Positions 4,868 to 12,243 of a DNA stretch of 35,880 nucleotides are shown piece after piece (the first letter of the stretch is position 1; each line of letters begins with the position of its first letter). Location: IMG/VR virus record IMGVR_UViG_3300024344_000056, positions 1 to 35,880 of that record; one strand, written 5' to 3'. The translations under genes and the position numbers were made by a program. The stretch is from a virus. Below the pieces are notes generated by a model. It was not told the DNA's origin. It saw nothing but the letters and a program-made list of their open reading frames with translations, and searched no databases.

Positions 4868-5809
4868 ATGAAAAACTTAAAATTAACTAGACTCACTGTT
4901 CCTGAAGTAGTACCAACGGCTCAGTATGAGTTAATCACACCTGAGATAGCGGCAGAATATCTAGTAAAGAATACTAGAAACTATCGTAAATTATCCCAAG
5001 CTAAAGTATCGGTTCTTACACGAGAACTACTTGCAGGAGAATGGCTACCTTCTACCCAAGGCATAGGCTTTGATACAAATGATGTCATGGTAGATGGTCA
5101 GCACAGATTATGGGCTATCGTACAAACTAAAATTTCAGTTATGATGCTTGTATGTAGAGGCTTAGTACCTGTAGTTAAAAACAAGATAGACGTAGGTAAC
5201 AAGAGAACCTTTGGTGATCTTACAGGCTTACCTAATGTAGTCATAGCCTCAGTACGTGTACCCTTTAGAGCTATCTTATCTGGTAATGGTAGATTTGGAA
5301 TATTAAAAGGGAAACCTGCTTCGACATCAGATTTAACTTTTATGAGAAAGTATTTATTTGGTAAACTTGGAAAGTTAAATGAAGAAATGGCTAAGGTCTG
5401 TCGTAATACTAATGGTATATTAAATGTAGGTATACGTGCCGCTATTGCATTATCTATTATGAATGGTACGTGCAGTAAGAAAGAAGGTATGGATACATTT
5501 AACACGTTAGTTTTTCTCAGAAAAAATGCTAAAGGCGGTTTCGTAAATGGATCTTTACTTGAAAGAGAAGAGGCAGAAAAAAGATTACCTTTACTTCTTA
5601 GATCTCTAATAAAAAAGATAGAGATAGGTGTTACCCCTATGTACGATCAAGATAAAGGCGTATATTACGATGTTAGCGAGACACCAAGGGAACTTGCTAC
5701 AAAGCTAATGTTCCTGACTATGCAAGCGTTAGATAGTACCATGAATGATGAGGAGAACTTTGTGTCACCTTGCCACGCTACTGTAGTAGAAACTTTAAAT
5801 TTAAAATAG
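4868..5809 (+). CDS. ParB/DGQHR-like DNA-binding or nuclease-related protein
   Basis: A 313-residue protein after an AAAGGAG site. The N-terminal 100 residues carry the features of a ParB-like/DGQHR fold: ITPEIAAEYL, then Arg/Tyr-rich NYRKLSQ, LLAGEW, the central motif DGQHRL at residues 76-81, and later IDVGNKRTFGD. Proteins of this kind are widespread in phages and plasmids and are often labelled ParB-like. Some relatives are nucleases, NTP-binding partition proteins or DndB-type regulators; the true activity here is unknown. The C-terminal 200 residues are helical. The gene stands alone between a stem-loop leader and a possible promoter just after its stop. Confidence 0.6.
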   Translation: MKNLKLTRLTVPEVVPTAQYELITPEIAAEYLVKNTRNYRKLSQAKVSVLTRELLAGEWLPSTQGIGFDTNDVMVDGQHRLWAIVQTKISVMMLVCRGLVPVVKNKIDVGNKRTFGDLTGLPNVVIASVRVPFRAILSGNGRFGILKGKPASTSDLTFMRKYLFGKLGKLNEEMAKVCRNTNGILNVGIRAAIALSIMNGTCSKKEGMDTFNTLVFLRKNAKGGFVNGSLLEREEAEKRLPLLLRSLIKKIEIGVTPMYDQDKGVYYDVSETPRELATKLMFLTMQALDSTMNDEENFVSPCHATVVETLNLK

Positions 5810-5811
5810 GC

Positions 5812-5840
5812 TTGACACCCTTATCAATTAGTTATACAAC
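5812..5840 (+). promoter_or_regulatory. Possible internal sigma70-type promoter
   Basis: TTGACA at 5812-5817 is followed 17 bases later by TACAAC (5835-5840) or 15 bases later by TATACA (5833-5838). The -35 box is perfect, the -10 box is not. Its place in the short gap before 5869 fits a promoter for the following small genes. Confidence 0.4.
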
Positions 5841-5868
5841 CAATGTACATCAAACAGAAAAGGAGATT

Positions 5869-6102
5869 ATGATGTTCGTAATACTAGCAACTAAACCACT
5901 AAACGATAACACTAAAGGTTTTCGTTTCAACTTCTTAGGACTGAAAGGTCTAACTCGTAAGCGTAAAATAAAAAATCGAGGTTGGTTTAATGTTTTACGT
6001 GGTGAGTGTATGACTGCGTATCACTTCGGTAAACGTAGTATATATCTACAGAATAGAGGTAACAAAAAAGAACCTCGTAAACTGTGGCACTTCGCAGGTT
6101 AA
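5869..6102 (+). CDS. Small basic protein, unknown function
   Basis: AAAAGGAG lies just before two adjacent ATG codons (5869 and 5872); 5872 has the better spacing. The product is about 77 residues, strongly basic and aromatic (KGLTRKRKIKNRGWFNVLRG, YHFGKRSIYLQN), and likely binds nucleic acid or a host protein. An in-frame extension back to 5770 lies inside the previous gene and has no ribosome site, so I leave it out. The family is not recognised. Confidence 0.6.
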   Translation: MMFVILATKPLNDNTKGFRFNFLGLKGLTRKRKIKNRGWFNVLRGECMTAYHFGKRSIYLQNRGNKKEPRKLWHFAG

Positions 6103-6105
6103 GAT

Positions 6106-6318
6106 ATGCCTGACCCAATTCAAAAACTAAAGTGGTTCGCAGTAGGTGCGGATCACAAACTGTATTATGTAGGTAGACACTCTAATAGTGATGATGCCTA
6201 CGATACTACAGAAAAAATACTAGGTGATGTGCCTATAGTTTGGCTCGTCAACGAACAAATAGCGCATCATTGGAGAGCCGTATTAGAGATGGTTCTTGAT
6301 GAGCGACCAATCAATTAA
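6106..6318 (+). CDS. Small protein, unknown function
   Basis: A 70-residue protein starting three bases after the previous stop (TAAGATATG). It has a beta-rich first half (WFAVGADHKLYYVGRHS) and an acidic, helical second half. Spacing and codon use match the neighbours. No recognised family. Confidence 0.6.
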   Translation: MPDPIQKLKWFAVGADHKLYYVGRHSNSDDAYDTTEKILGDVPIVWLVNEQIAHHWRAVLEMVLDERPIN

Positions 6319-6332
6319 AGGAGTAATAAACA

Positions 6333-7190
6333 ATGCCATTTGATATGAATAACACAGCCTCGCATGAGCTTATCGTGCCTGACCACCTCGACTTCGATGT
6401 CAGCTTTGACAAGACTAGAGTCAAAGATAAGAAGTACGTCATCAACTCAGATACAGGTGACGCTATCGCTATCATAGGACGTAGTGCTACAGCTAGAAAT
6501 CACGCTGAGTTCTACAACAGAGTATGGGATACCATAGTTGAAGACCTATCACAGGAAGACCTTCAAGATAAAACATACAAGTTTAAGTCAGCACGAAACA
6601 AGGGTTGGTCTATGCTTGATGTCACCTTCCCGAATGTGAAGACAACAGTTGAGACTGTTAGGCATAAGACTGAGATAGCTTTCCGTATGATAGCAGTACA
6701 CGCTATTGATGGTACGGCTTCACCTGCTACGTGGTTTGGTGGTATAGATACATTCTGTACTAATGGTCAGATTACTGGTGACTGGGATATGGTGCGTAAG
6801 AAGAACACATCAGGCTTCACAGTCGAGAACTTCATGCGTGAGCTACGAGTAGCGAAGACTAACTTTGACCTACAAGGCAAGCGACTACAGACATGGGCTA
6901 CTACTATCTTAGCTCACGTTCAAGTTGATGAGTTGATACAAAAGATAGTCAAGTCAGAACGTAAGTCTCGTAAGTTATACGATCTATTCCTAGATGAAAG
7001 ACGTATGCGAGGTAACAATCTGTTTGCTTTGTATAGTGCGTTTACGAACTACTCATCATACGCTGATGCACGTAACGGCTTTGAGTTACGTAACACAGGC
7101 AACGACACCAAGGCTGTGAGTATGTTAGCTAGAGAGCAAGAAGTAAGTAAGTGGGTGAGTAGCCCTGAGTTCTTGGAGTTAGCGGCATGA
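6333..7190 (+). CDS. DUF932/DUF945-like phage protein
   Basis: A 285-residue soluble protein with AAAGGAG upstream. The central part has the layout of DUF932-type phage/plasmid proteins: a beta-rich N-terminal half, then ASPATWFGGIDTFCTNGQI (the usual place of the CSNG-type motif), followed by a helical C-terminal half with many Arg. Members are widespread on mobile elements and their activity is unknown. The end overlaps the next start (ATGA at 7187). The family match is by eye. Confidence 0.5.
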   Translation: MPFDMNNTASHELIVPDHLDFDVSFDKTRVKDKKYVINSDTGDAIAIIGRSATARNHAEFYNRVWDTIVEDLSQEDLQDKTYKFKSARNKGWSMLDVTFPNVKTTVETVRHKTEIAFRMIAVHAIDGTASPATWFGGIDTFCTNGQITGDWDMVRKKNTSGFTVENFMRELRVAKTNFDLQGKRLQTWATTILAHVQVDELIQKIVKSERKSRKLYDLFLDERRMRGNNLFALYSAFTNYSSYADARNGFELRNTGNDTKAVSMLAREQEVSKWVSSPEFLELAA

Positions 7191-7384
7191 CTATCGTAGG
7201 ACTGACGCAACAGATAAAGGTATGTCGGGATGAAATGTCCCGACTATCTAAAGACATACATGAAAGTGAGCAAGCTAACGATGAGATAAAAGAGTATGAA
7301 GATAACTTGTATAACCAATACTATTCTTTGTCTCGTAAAGTTAGAGATTTAAAAATCAAATGGTACAAGGAAAAGTTCAAATGA
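7187..7384 (+). CDS. Small coiled-coil protein
   Basis: A 65-residue protein whose ATG overlaps the upstream stop. It is a charged heptad-like helix (QIKVCRDEMSRLSKDIHESE), so a coiled coil is likely. A perfect 7-bp stem with a 7-base loop (7224-7244, GTCGGGA / TCCCGAC) lies in its 5' part. Its stop overlaps the next start, as with the next genes. Function unknown. Confidence 0.6.
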   Translation: MTIVGLTQQIKVCRDEMSRLSKDIHESEQANDEIKEYEDNLYNQYYSLSRKVRDLKIKWYKEKFK

Positions 7385-7527
7385 AACTTCCTAAGATAAA
7401 GGTACGCAATCCTGTAGCTAAAGCTATGTTACAGGATCGCAAACCACCGCAAGTTGTTCCACCTAAGAAAGGAAGTAAGGCACAATACAACAGACAAAAA
7501 TTTAAAGAAAAGGAGAAGTTCAAATGA
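7381..7527 (+). CDS. 48-residue basic protein
   Basis: ATG 7381 overlaps the previous stop (ATGA) and the frame ends at 7527, again overlapping the next start. The product is Lys/Arg-rich and Pro-containing (KVRNPVAKAMLQDRK, then PPKKGSKAQYNRQKFK). Small phage proteins with an RNPxAKAL...R start and a KKGxxxYxR tail recur in marine phages without known function. Strong coupling on both sides supports a real gene. Confidence 0.6.
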   Translation: MKLPKIKVRNPVAKAMLQDRKPPQVVPPKKGSKAQYNRQKFKEKEKFK

Positions 7528-7688
7528 TATTTCCTAAACCCGAATGGATTAGATATAAAGTAACCAAATGGAAAGCAGGTATTGGTGAAGATGAGATGTA
7601 TATTTATGCTCATGGAGAACAAATGGTCAGAGATATACTTGACGATTATGTAGTAACTAAAATAGAAAGGAAGGATAAAGATGACTAA
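7524..7688 (+). CDS. 54-residue protein, unknown function
   Basis: AAAAGGAG precedes ATG 7524, which overlaps the previous stop. The product (MIFPKPEWIRYKVTKWKAG, then acidic) has no recognised motif. Its 3' end overlaps the next gene by 8 bases. Part of a chain of very small coupled genes. Confidence 0.55.
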   Translation: MIFPKPEWIRYKVTKWKAGIGEDEMYIYAHGEQMVRDILDDYVVTKIERKDKDD

Positions 7689-7833
7689 CATTTTACAAGA
7701 TAGTATATATCTGAAGAATATTGATCAGATAATATCTATACTATCTACAAAAATACGAGATCGTGGCACAGGACATATTCATACAGCTATAAATGTATTA
7801 GAACAATTAAAAGAGGAGTATCAAGATGACTAA
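7681..7833 (+). CDS. 50-residue protein, unknown function
   Basis: Starts at ATG 7681 with AAAGGAAGGATAAAG upstream and overlaps both neighbours by 8 bases. The sequence (ILQDSIYLKNIDQIISILS, then LEQLKEEYQDD) is amphipathic and helical. No family recognised. Confidence 0.5.
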   Translation: MTNILQDSIYLKNIDQIISILSTKIRDRGTGHIHTAINVLEQLKEEYQDD

Positions 7834-8044
7834 AGAAGTATTAGAAGCAGTACGTGAGGCAAGCATATCTATTGCGTGTCTTATGGATGACTGTGATTTT
7901 GTGCAGATTAATAGACACCCTATGAAGATACTTGTTCTAGAAAAAGATGTAGAACATATCCAAGATCAGATAACTATCATAAAGAATTACCTTGACCCCT
8001 TCGTGGTGGCAGAACTAGAGGAGATGAAAGATGAAGACATATAG
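7826..8044 (+). CDS. 72-residue acidic helical protein
   Basis: GAGGAG precedes ATG 7826, which overlaps the previous gene by 8 bases. The product is acidic and helical with two Cys near the N-terminus (IACLMDDCDF). Overlaps the next gene by 14 bases. Function unknown. Confidence 0.6.
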   Translation: MTKEVLEAVREASISIACLMDDCDFVQINRHPMKILVLEKDVEHIQDQITIIKNYLDPFVVAELEEMKDEDI

Positions 8045-8240
8045 TGTGAAGATAGAGAGAACAGTGTACAGTGATAAGAACTATGAGATCAGAGCTGATA
8101 GTGAGTTAGAAGCAGGCGAGATAGCAGTGCAAATAGCAGAAGATGAATGGATTAGAACTACTACACAGGTAGCACCTGACTGGGAGTATGGTTATCATGT
8201 ACATGAGTCAGTTTATGAGGAGGAGTATGACGATGACTAG
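8031..8240 (+). CDS. 69-residue acidic protein
   Basis: Starts MKTYSVKIERTVYSDKNYEI, with a beta-beta-alpha pattern (IRADSELEAGEIAVQIAEDEW), the form of many small phage proteins that act on host factors, and ends in an acidic EEEYDDD tail. GGAG lies upstream. It overlaps both neighbours. Function unknown. Confidence 0.6.
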   Translation: MKTYSVKIERTVYSDKNYEIRADSELEAGEIAVQIAEDEWIRTTTQVAPDWEYGYHVHESVYEEEYDDD

Positions 8241-8400
8241 ATCAGAACTACTACGTGCTTTGTACAGGCTCACATTTGACACAGGTGTTGAGTACTGGAA
8301 AGTAAACGAGGATATCTGGGATGATGACGAGATGACAATTAACTTTACTAACTTGTCACAAGAATCAACTGAAGAAGTAACGAGTGTTATAGGAGGATAA
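8233..8400 (+). CDS. 55-residue acidic protein
   Basis: GAGGAGGAG about ten bases upstream selects ATG 8233 rather than longer in-frame starts inside the previous gene. The product (MTRSELLRALYRLTFDTGVE, then DDDEMTINF) is acidic with a mixed helix/strand pattern. Function unknown. Confidence 0.55.
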   Translation: MTRSELLRALYRLTFDTGVEYWKVNEDIWDDDEMTINFTNLSQESTEEVTSVIGG

Positions 8401-8404
8401 CTTA

Positions 8405-8800
8405 ATGGACAACTTAAAAAGAAAAACATTTAGGCGGCTACTAGATAGCCGTTTGCCTAAAGCAACCAAGTCTATAAAACTGTTAGGAAATCTAGCTAGA
8501 AAGGGTCAGTATGAGTATACTCGTTTAGAAGCTCAACAGTTAATCAAAGAACTACAATCTGAGGTTACCATCTTAGAGGACAAGTTTAAAGTAACAACTA
8601 CCACGCCAGAACCTATCGTCACAGCCCCAACTAAAATTACTGATGGTGAGCTAGACAGAAATGATAAGAGTAATGTAGTATGGGCTTATGATATGCTATT
8701 GCGTGGTAAAACTGATGACGCTAAAAAAATGTTACAACAAGTTGTCAAAAACTTTATTAAAGATAATAGGAGGATAACTAATGACACCAAAAGAGTTTAA
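8405..8800 (+). CDS. Helical protein with Thr/Pro linker
   Basis: A 131-residue protein with TAGGAGGATAACTT before ATG 8405. Residues 1-60 are basic and helical, residues about 62-80 form a TTTTPEPIVTAPTK linker, and residues 80-131 form a second helical part. The two-domain layout suggests a DNA- or protein-binding adaptor. No family recognised. Overlaps the next small gene by 20 bases. Confidence 0.6.
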   Translation: MDNLKRKTFRRLLDSRLPKATKSIKLLGNLARKGQYEYTRLEAQQLIKELQSEVTILEDKFKVTTTTPEPIVTAPTKITDGELDRNDKSNVVWAYDMLLRGKTDDAKKMLQQVVKNFIKDNRRITNDTKRV

Positions 8801-8924
8801 AGATTGGTTGAAAACGTGTCCTTCCCCTAACTACCATGTAGTTGAGGTAGACGGAGGATTATGGAAAGTAAACTTTTGGGCAGAAGAAATTAGTCAATTT
8901 GAAGGATTTAGGAGCAGTAGCTGA
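8781..8924 (+). CDS. 47-residue protein, unknown function
   Basis: ATG 8781 follows TAGGAGGATAACTA, the same ribosome-site sequence as the previous gene. The product is MTPKEFKDWLKTCPSPNY followed by a beta-rich, aromatic part (GGLWKVNFW). No family recognised. Confidence 0.55.
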   Translation: MTPKEFKDWLKTCPSPNYHVVEVDGGLWKVNFWAEEISQFEGFRSSS

Positions 8925-8954
8925 TGATAACAGATAATGACAAGATGAAATCAA

Positions 8955-9554
8955 ATGTCTAAGTCTGACTATACTATTCGTTGTATAACTAAGGGTGAGT
9001 GTGCTGACTTATTACAAGCACATCACTATCTTACAAATATATCACGAGGATTTAAGTCAGGTGATAACTATGGTTTAATGTATCTTGACACAGTTGTAGG
9101 TGTCTGTATCTTTACTGGACTACCTGTACCTGAGTTGAGCAAAGGTATGTTTGGACTAGATAGAAACAATCAGGAAGGGTTGTATGAGTTGTCACGTTTA
9201 GTACTACACCCAGACCACCAAGTGCGTGAACATAATTTAGCAGGGTGGTTTGTAGCTAGGGCTATTAAGTTATTGAAAGAAAAGAATAATGTGAGGGCTA
9301 TACTATCTTACGCTGATGATGACTACCACAGTGGTACTGTTTACAAAGCGTTAGGTTTTGACTATTATGGTCTGACTGATATGAAGTCTGACTTTTGGAT
9401 AAAACAAAATGATGGCACGTACATAAAACATAATCGTGGTGCAACCAAACATCTTGAAGGTGAATGGAGACCACGCTCACGCAAACACAGATTTTTAAAA
9501 GTGTTTGATAATACACTAGAAGTAAAATGGAAAAAGGGGAATAATGATGAATAG
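8955..9554 (+). CDS. Mom-like GNAT-fold DNA modification protein (candidate)
   Basis: A 199-residue protein with an acetyltransferase-like pattern seen in the phage Mu Mom family and its relatives: QAHHYL near the N-terminus (H23, H24, Y25), a core strand VVGVCIFTG, ELSRLVL at 78-84, WFVARAIKLL, then SYADDDYHSG-x2-YKALGF (118-135). Mom turns adenine in DNA into a bulky derivative that blocks restriction enzymes, so a host-defence evasion role is plausible. The family assignment is from motif memory; a plain acetyltransferase cannot be excluded. The ribosome site is weak; a 12-codon frame overlapping the start may help by reinitiation. Confidence 0.55.
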   Translation: MSKSDYTIRCITKGECADLLQAHHYLTNISRGFKSGDNYGLMYLDTVVGVCIFTGLPVPELSKGMFGLDRNNQEGLYELSRLVLHPDHQVREHNLAGWFVARAIKLLKEKNNVRAILSYADDDYHSGTVYKALGFDYYGLTDMKSDFWIKQNDGTYIKHNRGATKHLEGEWRPRSRKHRFLKVFDNTLEVKWKKGNNDE

Positions 9555-10038
9555 ATTTATAGTAGACTACCACCCTGACGCTATAGCTAAAGCGTTGTGT
9601 GACCAACACGTAGTGAAGATGCCCTTAGAAGAAGCACAGATGCTATGCACTAGCCTGTGGCATCATGCACCAGAGTATGCAGAGAAGCATGAGTTGTACA
9701 AACCAGTACACCAGAAGCATCCATGTACACTGTGGGCAATGGAGACACGAGCTAACTATGCTTTTGCTTGGCTGACCTACCAAAGTATGTTGAATGAATA
9801 TACCCACAGGTATGGTAAGAATCATGGTGCAGGTAAACACGCCCTTGCTTTGTTCAAAGGTACAAAGTATATACCAGAAGGTGCATTGACACCACACCCT
9901 CAGTGTTTCAGTGGGCATGATGACTGTAAGACAGATGAGAATTATCCAGTACAAGCCTATCGTGCATTCTACAAGCGTGACAAGATGGGCTTTGCTAAAT
10001 GGAACAAAAACAGAGCCATGCCTGAATGGTTAAATTAA
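9544..10038 (+). CDS. Conserved phage protein with CDxHVVKM motif (possible DNA glycosylase-like)
   Basis: A 164-residue protein whose start (ATG 9544 or 9547) overlaps the previous stop. The pattern CDQHVVKMPLEEAQML, then HPCTLWAMETRANYAFAW, EYTHRYGKNH and PEWLN at the end, matches a family common in marine phages, especially cyanophages. It is sometimes labelled pyrimidine-dimer DNA glycosylase-like. I see no close likeness to T4 endonuclease V, so the repair role is uncertain. It follows the Mom-like gene closely, and the two are probably co-expressed. Confidence 0.55.
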   Translation: MMNRFIVDYHPDAIAKALCDQHVVKMPLEEAQMLCTSLWHHAPEYAEKHELYKPVHQKHPCTLWAMETRANYAFAWLTYQSMLNEYTHRYGKNHGAGKHALALFKGTKYIPEGALTPHPQCFSGHDDCKTDENYPVQAYRAFYKRDKMGFAKWNKNRAMPEWLN

Positions 10039-10067
10039 ATGCCTTGACATAGGTAGAAAGGAGGTAT

Positions 10068-10190
10068 ATGGATACAGATACTAGTGAACGTCTTACTGTT
10101 TATACACAGATAAGACATCTTGAAAAAAAGATTCAATGGCTTGAACAAAGACTTGAGCATTTGGAATCTATAATTAATCGCAACAAATAA
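10068..10190 (+). CDS. 40-residue coiled-coil peptide
   Basis: AAAGGAGG precedes ATG 10068. Residues 16-37 (IRHLEKKIQWLEQRLEHLES) form a clear heptad pattern with Leu/Ile/Trp in core positions. A TTGACA (10044-10049) with TATGGA 17 bases downstream could be a promoter overlapping the ribosome site. Likely a small oligomeric regulator or scaffold, function unknown. Confidence 0.55.
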   Translation: MDTDTSERLTVYTQIRHLEKKIQWLEQRLEHLESIINRNK

Positions 10191-10215
10191 TGTTGCTGGA
10201 AAGGACTATATAACT

Positions 10216-10740
10216 ATGTTTACTAATACAGTTAATAAAAATCTTGGGGCTACACGTAGGTTTAGACCTGAGTCCTATAAAGCCAATGATAAAAAAGCAA
10301 AGGATACTCTTATTCCTTATCTTGAAAGTCAAGGCCATACAATCCTCGATTCCAAAGAAGACTATGGTGTCGATATAAAAAGTAAGAAGAACGGAAACCT
10401 TTATCTATCTGAAGTCGAAATGAAAAACCAATGGAATGGTGGATCACAATTTGACAACTTAGGTAATTGGAATCCAAGATGGAAAGAACTTCGTATACCT
10501 TATAGAAAATATAAACTTCTACAGGTAAAAAGAGATGCGAATTCTTTCTTAAATTTCTGGGTGATTAGACGAGATTGTTTAGCCGCTTGGAGAGTGAAAG
10601 ACTTCCAGTTAAAAGAAGCCGATGTAAAAGAGGCCGACAACAAAAGCAGATTCTCTGGCATACGAGAAGGAGAATTATTCTTTCACATTCCTTACGAGGA
10701 AGCTGAGTTAGTATTGTTTAATGAGAAATACAATTCCTAA
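10216..10740 (+). CDS. PD-(D/E)XK nuclease-like protein
   Basis: A 174-residue protein with GGAAAGGAC upstream. YGVDIKSK (D53), then SEVEMKNQW (E68, K70) fits the D-x(n)-E-x-K core of restriction-type nucleases. An N-terminal helix (AKDTLIPYLESQGHTIL) precedes it, as in such folds. The C-terminal half has WVIRRDCLAAW and FFHIPYEEAE, recalling restriction endonuclease-like proteins. It might cut host DNA or resolve DNA structures. No methyltransferase is next to it, so it is not an evident restriction-modification pair. Activity is inferred from motif spacing alone. Confidence 0.45.
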   Translation: MFTNTVNKNLGATRRFRPESYKANDKKAKDTLIPYLESQGHTILDSKEDYGVDIKSKKNGNLYLSEVEMKNQWNGGSQFDNLGNWNPRWKELRIPYRKYKLLQVKRDANSFLNFWVIRRDCLAAWRVKDFQLKEADVKEADNKSRFSGIREGELFFHIPYEEAELVLFNEKYNS

Positions 10741-10933
10741 GTACAATATAACTTTTAAAAATTACGGTGTGCTAGTTGATTCTGGCTCACCGTATGAAAT
10801 CTACAGGCACATTTCTAACATGGCGGCATATCACGCAGGACAGTATCGTAAGTTTGGTAAGTTGTCTAATGATATAACTATAGAAAGGATAGAAGAAGAT
10901 GAGAAACTATTACGTGGTAGTAAACGGAGTTAA
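10721..10933 (+). CDS. 70-residue protein, unknown function
   Basis: Overlaps the nuclease-like gene by 20 bases and the next gene by 35 bases. The product (MRNTIPKYNITFKNYGVLVD, later SNMAAYHAGQYRKFG) is basic and aromatic, ending RGSKRS. It lacks a good ribosome site, so it may depend on coupling. No family recognised. Confidence 0.5.
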   Translation: MRNTIPKYNITFKNYGVLVDSGSPYEIYRHISNMAAYHAGQYRKFGKLSNDITIERIEEDEKLLRGSKRS

Positions 10934-11213
10934 TAATCCTTACGAAGAAGATGCCGATGAGTACATACTATTAGCATTTAGAACAGAAGAATTTGCAGAT
11001 AATATAGCACAGAATTTAAACGAATTCTATGAGGATGATCTTTCATTTTATGTAACATCTTATGAACCATTAGATTATTTAGAAGATACTCACATTGAGT
11101 TGTATAAAGAGATAATGGCAAGAGTTTATAAAACAGTTATGGGTGCTATGGAACAAGTTGATATAAACTTATCTAAGAGTAAAGAAAAACCTTATCTCAG
11201 AGTAGTAAAATAG
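10899..11213 (+). CDS. 104-residue acidic protein, unknown function
   Basis: Starts MRNYYVVVNGVNNPYEEDAD with GAAGAAG upstream. It is acidic and Tyr-rich with an alpha/beta pattern (LLAFRTEEFADNIAQNLN), and a helical C-terminal part. It is separated from a membrane peptide by two bases. Function unknown. Confidence 0.6.
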   Translation: MRNYYVVVNGVNNPYEEDADEYILLAFRTEEFADNIAQNLNEFYEDDLSFYVTSYEPLDYLEDTHIELYKEIMARVYKTVMGAMEQVDINLSKSKEKPYLRVVK

Positions 11214-11215
11214 TT

Positions 11216-11302
11216 ATGAAACAAATAATAGATAACATATTAAATGTGTTTGTTGTTATTGTTTGGGTTATACTTATCTTGTGGGGGATGGGCATACTAT
11301 GA
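11216..11302 (+). CDS. 28-residue membrane peptide coupled to the integrase
   Basis: ATG 11216 opens a 28-codon frame (MKQIIDNILNVFVVIVWVIL, then ILWGMGIL) that is a single hydrophobic helix. Its stop overlaps the integrase start (ATGA, 11299-11302), so its translation would feed the integrase. It has no strong ribosome site. Either a real tiny membrane protein or a translated leader for the integrase. Confidence 0.45.
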   Translation: MKQIIDNILNVFVVIVWVILILWGMGIL

Positions 11303-12243
11303 ATAGTTCAGTAAATTCAGATACTTACTTTAAAACTGCTTGCTCTTTATATCAAAAATCTGGTGTAGCTTTTTCTTCTTTAAAAATTAATACACAGAAA
11401 GATTACGTTAATAATTTAAGAAAAGCCTGCGACACTAAGGTAGATGGTAATTTGCAGTTAGGTAATATAAGATTAAAAAATATAAGGCATAGACATTTGA
11501 GTATCGCTTATGAAAATTGGCAAGAGAAAGGTATAAGATCTGCTAATTACATAGCTACTTGTGTTAGTATAGTATTAAACTATGCAATAAGACACGAAGC
11601 AATATTACATAACCCAATGTCTTTAGTGAAGAAGTCAAAGCCTAAACAAAGAAAAGTAATGTGGAAGAATGAAGAGATAAAGCTATTCTTAGATACAGCA
11701 TATTCTGATTTTAAGTGGCGTAGTATAGGTTTAATCTTTCATATGGCATACGAGTGGGCGCAACGTGTAGGTGATATGCGTACTCTGACTTGGGATGCTA
11801 TTGATTTTCAAAACAAACGATTAGATTACGAACAAAGTAAGCGTGGTTCAGAGGTTCATTTACCTATACGTAAAGGTATATTAAAGATGTTAGTAAAACA
11901 GAAAGAAACCTTTGACTTTTATTACGATGATGGTAGTCGTCAAGAGTATGTTGCCCCTCGTGTTAAGCCTAAGAATAATTTCTATTCACATTATACTCTT
12001 AATGAAATACATAAGCTTATCAATGAGGTAAAGGAAGAAGCTAATCTACCTCAAGAGTTACAAGTGAGAGATCTTAGAAGAACTGCTATAGTTGAGATGG
12101 TTGAGGAAGGAGTAGACTTAGTAAATATAATGCAAGTGTCAGGTCATCAGTCTGTACAAAGTGTAAGACCGTACCTTGTAAATACATATAGTGGTGCAAG
12201 TAATGCACTAGAAAGGAGATTTAAAAATGACGATGAATATTAA
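11299..12243 (+). CDS. int: Tyrosine recombinase / integrase
   Basis: A 314-residue site-specific recombinase; start chosen at ATG 11299 because of the ATGA overlap and the GTGGGGGA site upstream (a TTG at 11263 would add 12 residues). Residues 1-110 form the core-binding/SAM-like domain; the catalytic domain follows: box I AQRVGDMRTLTW (R156), the beta-hairpin Lys in QSKRGSE (K181), box II RDLRRT (R260), SGHQS (H283) and nucleophile Y292 in RPYLVNT. The usual His of box II HxxR is Arg257 here. It would insert or excise the phage genome at an attachment site. No attP could be located, and no phage repressor gene was recognised. Overlaps the primase gene by 17 bases. Confidence 0.9.
   Translation: MNSSVNSDTYFKTACSLYQKSGVAFSSLKINTQKDYVNNLRKACDTKVDGNLQLGNIRLKNIRHRHLSIAYENWQEKGIRSANYIATCVSIVLNYAIRHEAILHNPMSLVKKSKPKQRKVMWKNEEIKLFLDTAYSDFKWRSIGLIFHMAYEWAQRVGDMRTLTWDAIDFQNKRLDYEQSKRGSEVHLPIRKGILKMLVKQKETFDFYYDDGSRQEYVAPRVKPKNNFYSHYTLNEIHKLINEVKEEANLPQELQVRDLRRTAIVEMVEEGVDLVNIMQVSGHQSVQSVRPYLVNTYSGASNALERRFKNDDEY

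Noticed and set aside
7377-7691. A leftward 104-codon ORF
   Set aside because: Rich in Phe, Leu, Cys and Tyr, antisense to a chain of coupled small rightward genes with ribosome sites, so it is a shadow.
8923-8961. A 12-codon frame before the Mom-like gene
   Set aside because: Too short to call a gene; at most a reinitiation leader.
9544-10038. Firm call as T4-type endonuclease V (DenV)
   Set aside because: The motifs of T4 endonuclease V were not recognised here; only the loose family label from marine phage annotations supports a glycosylase.
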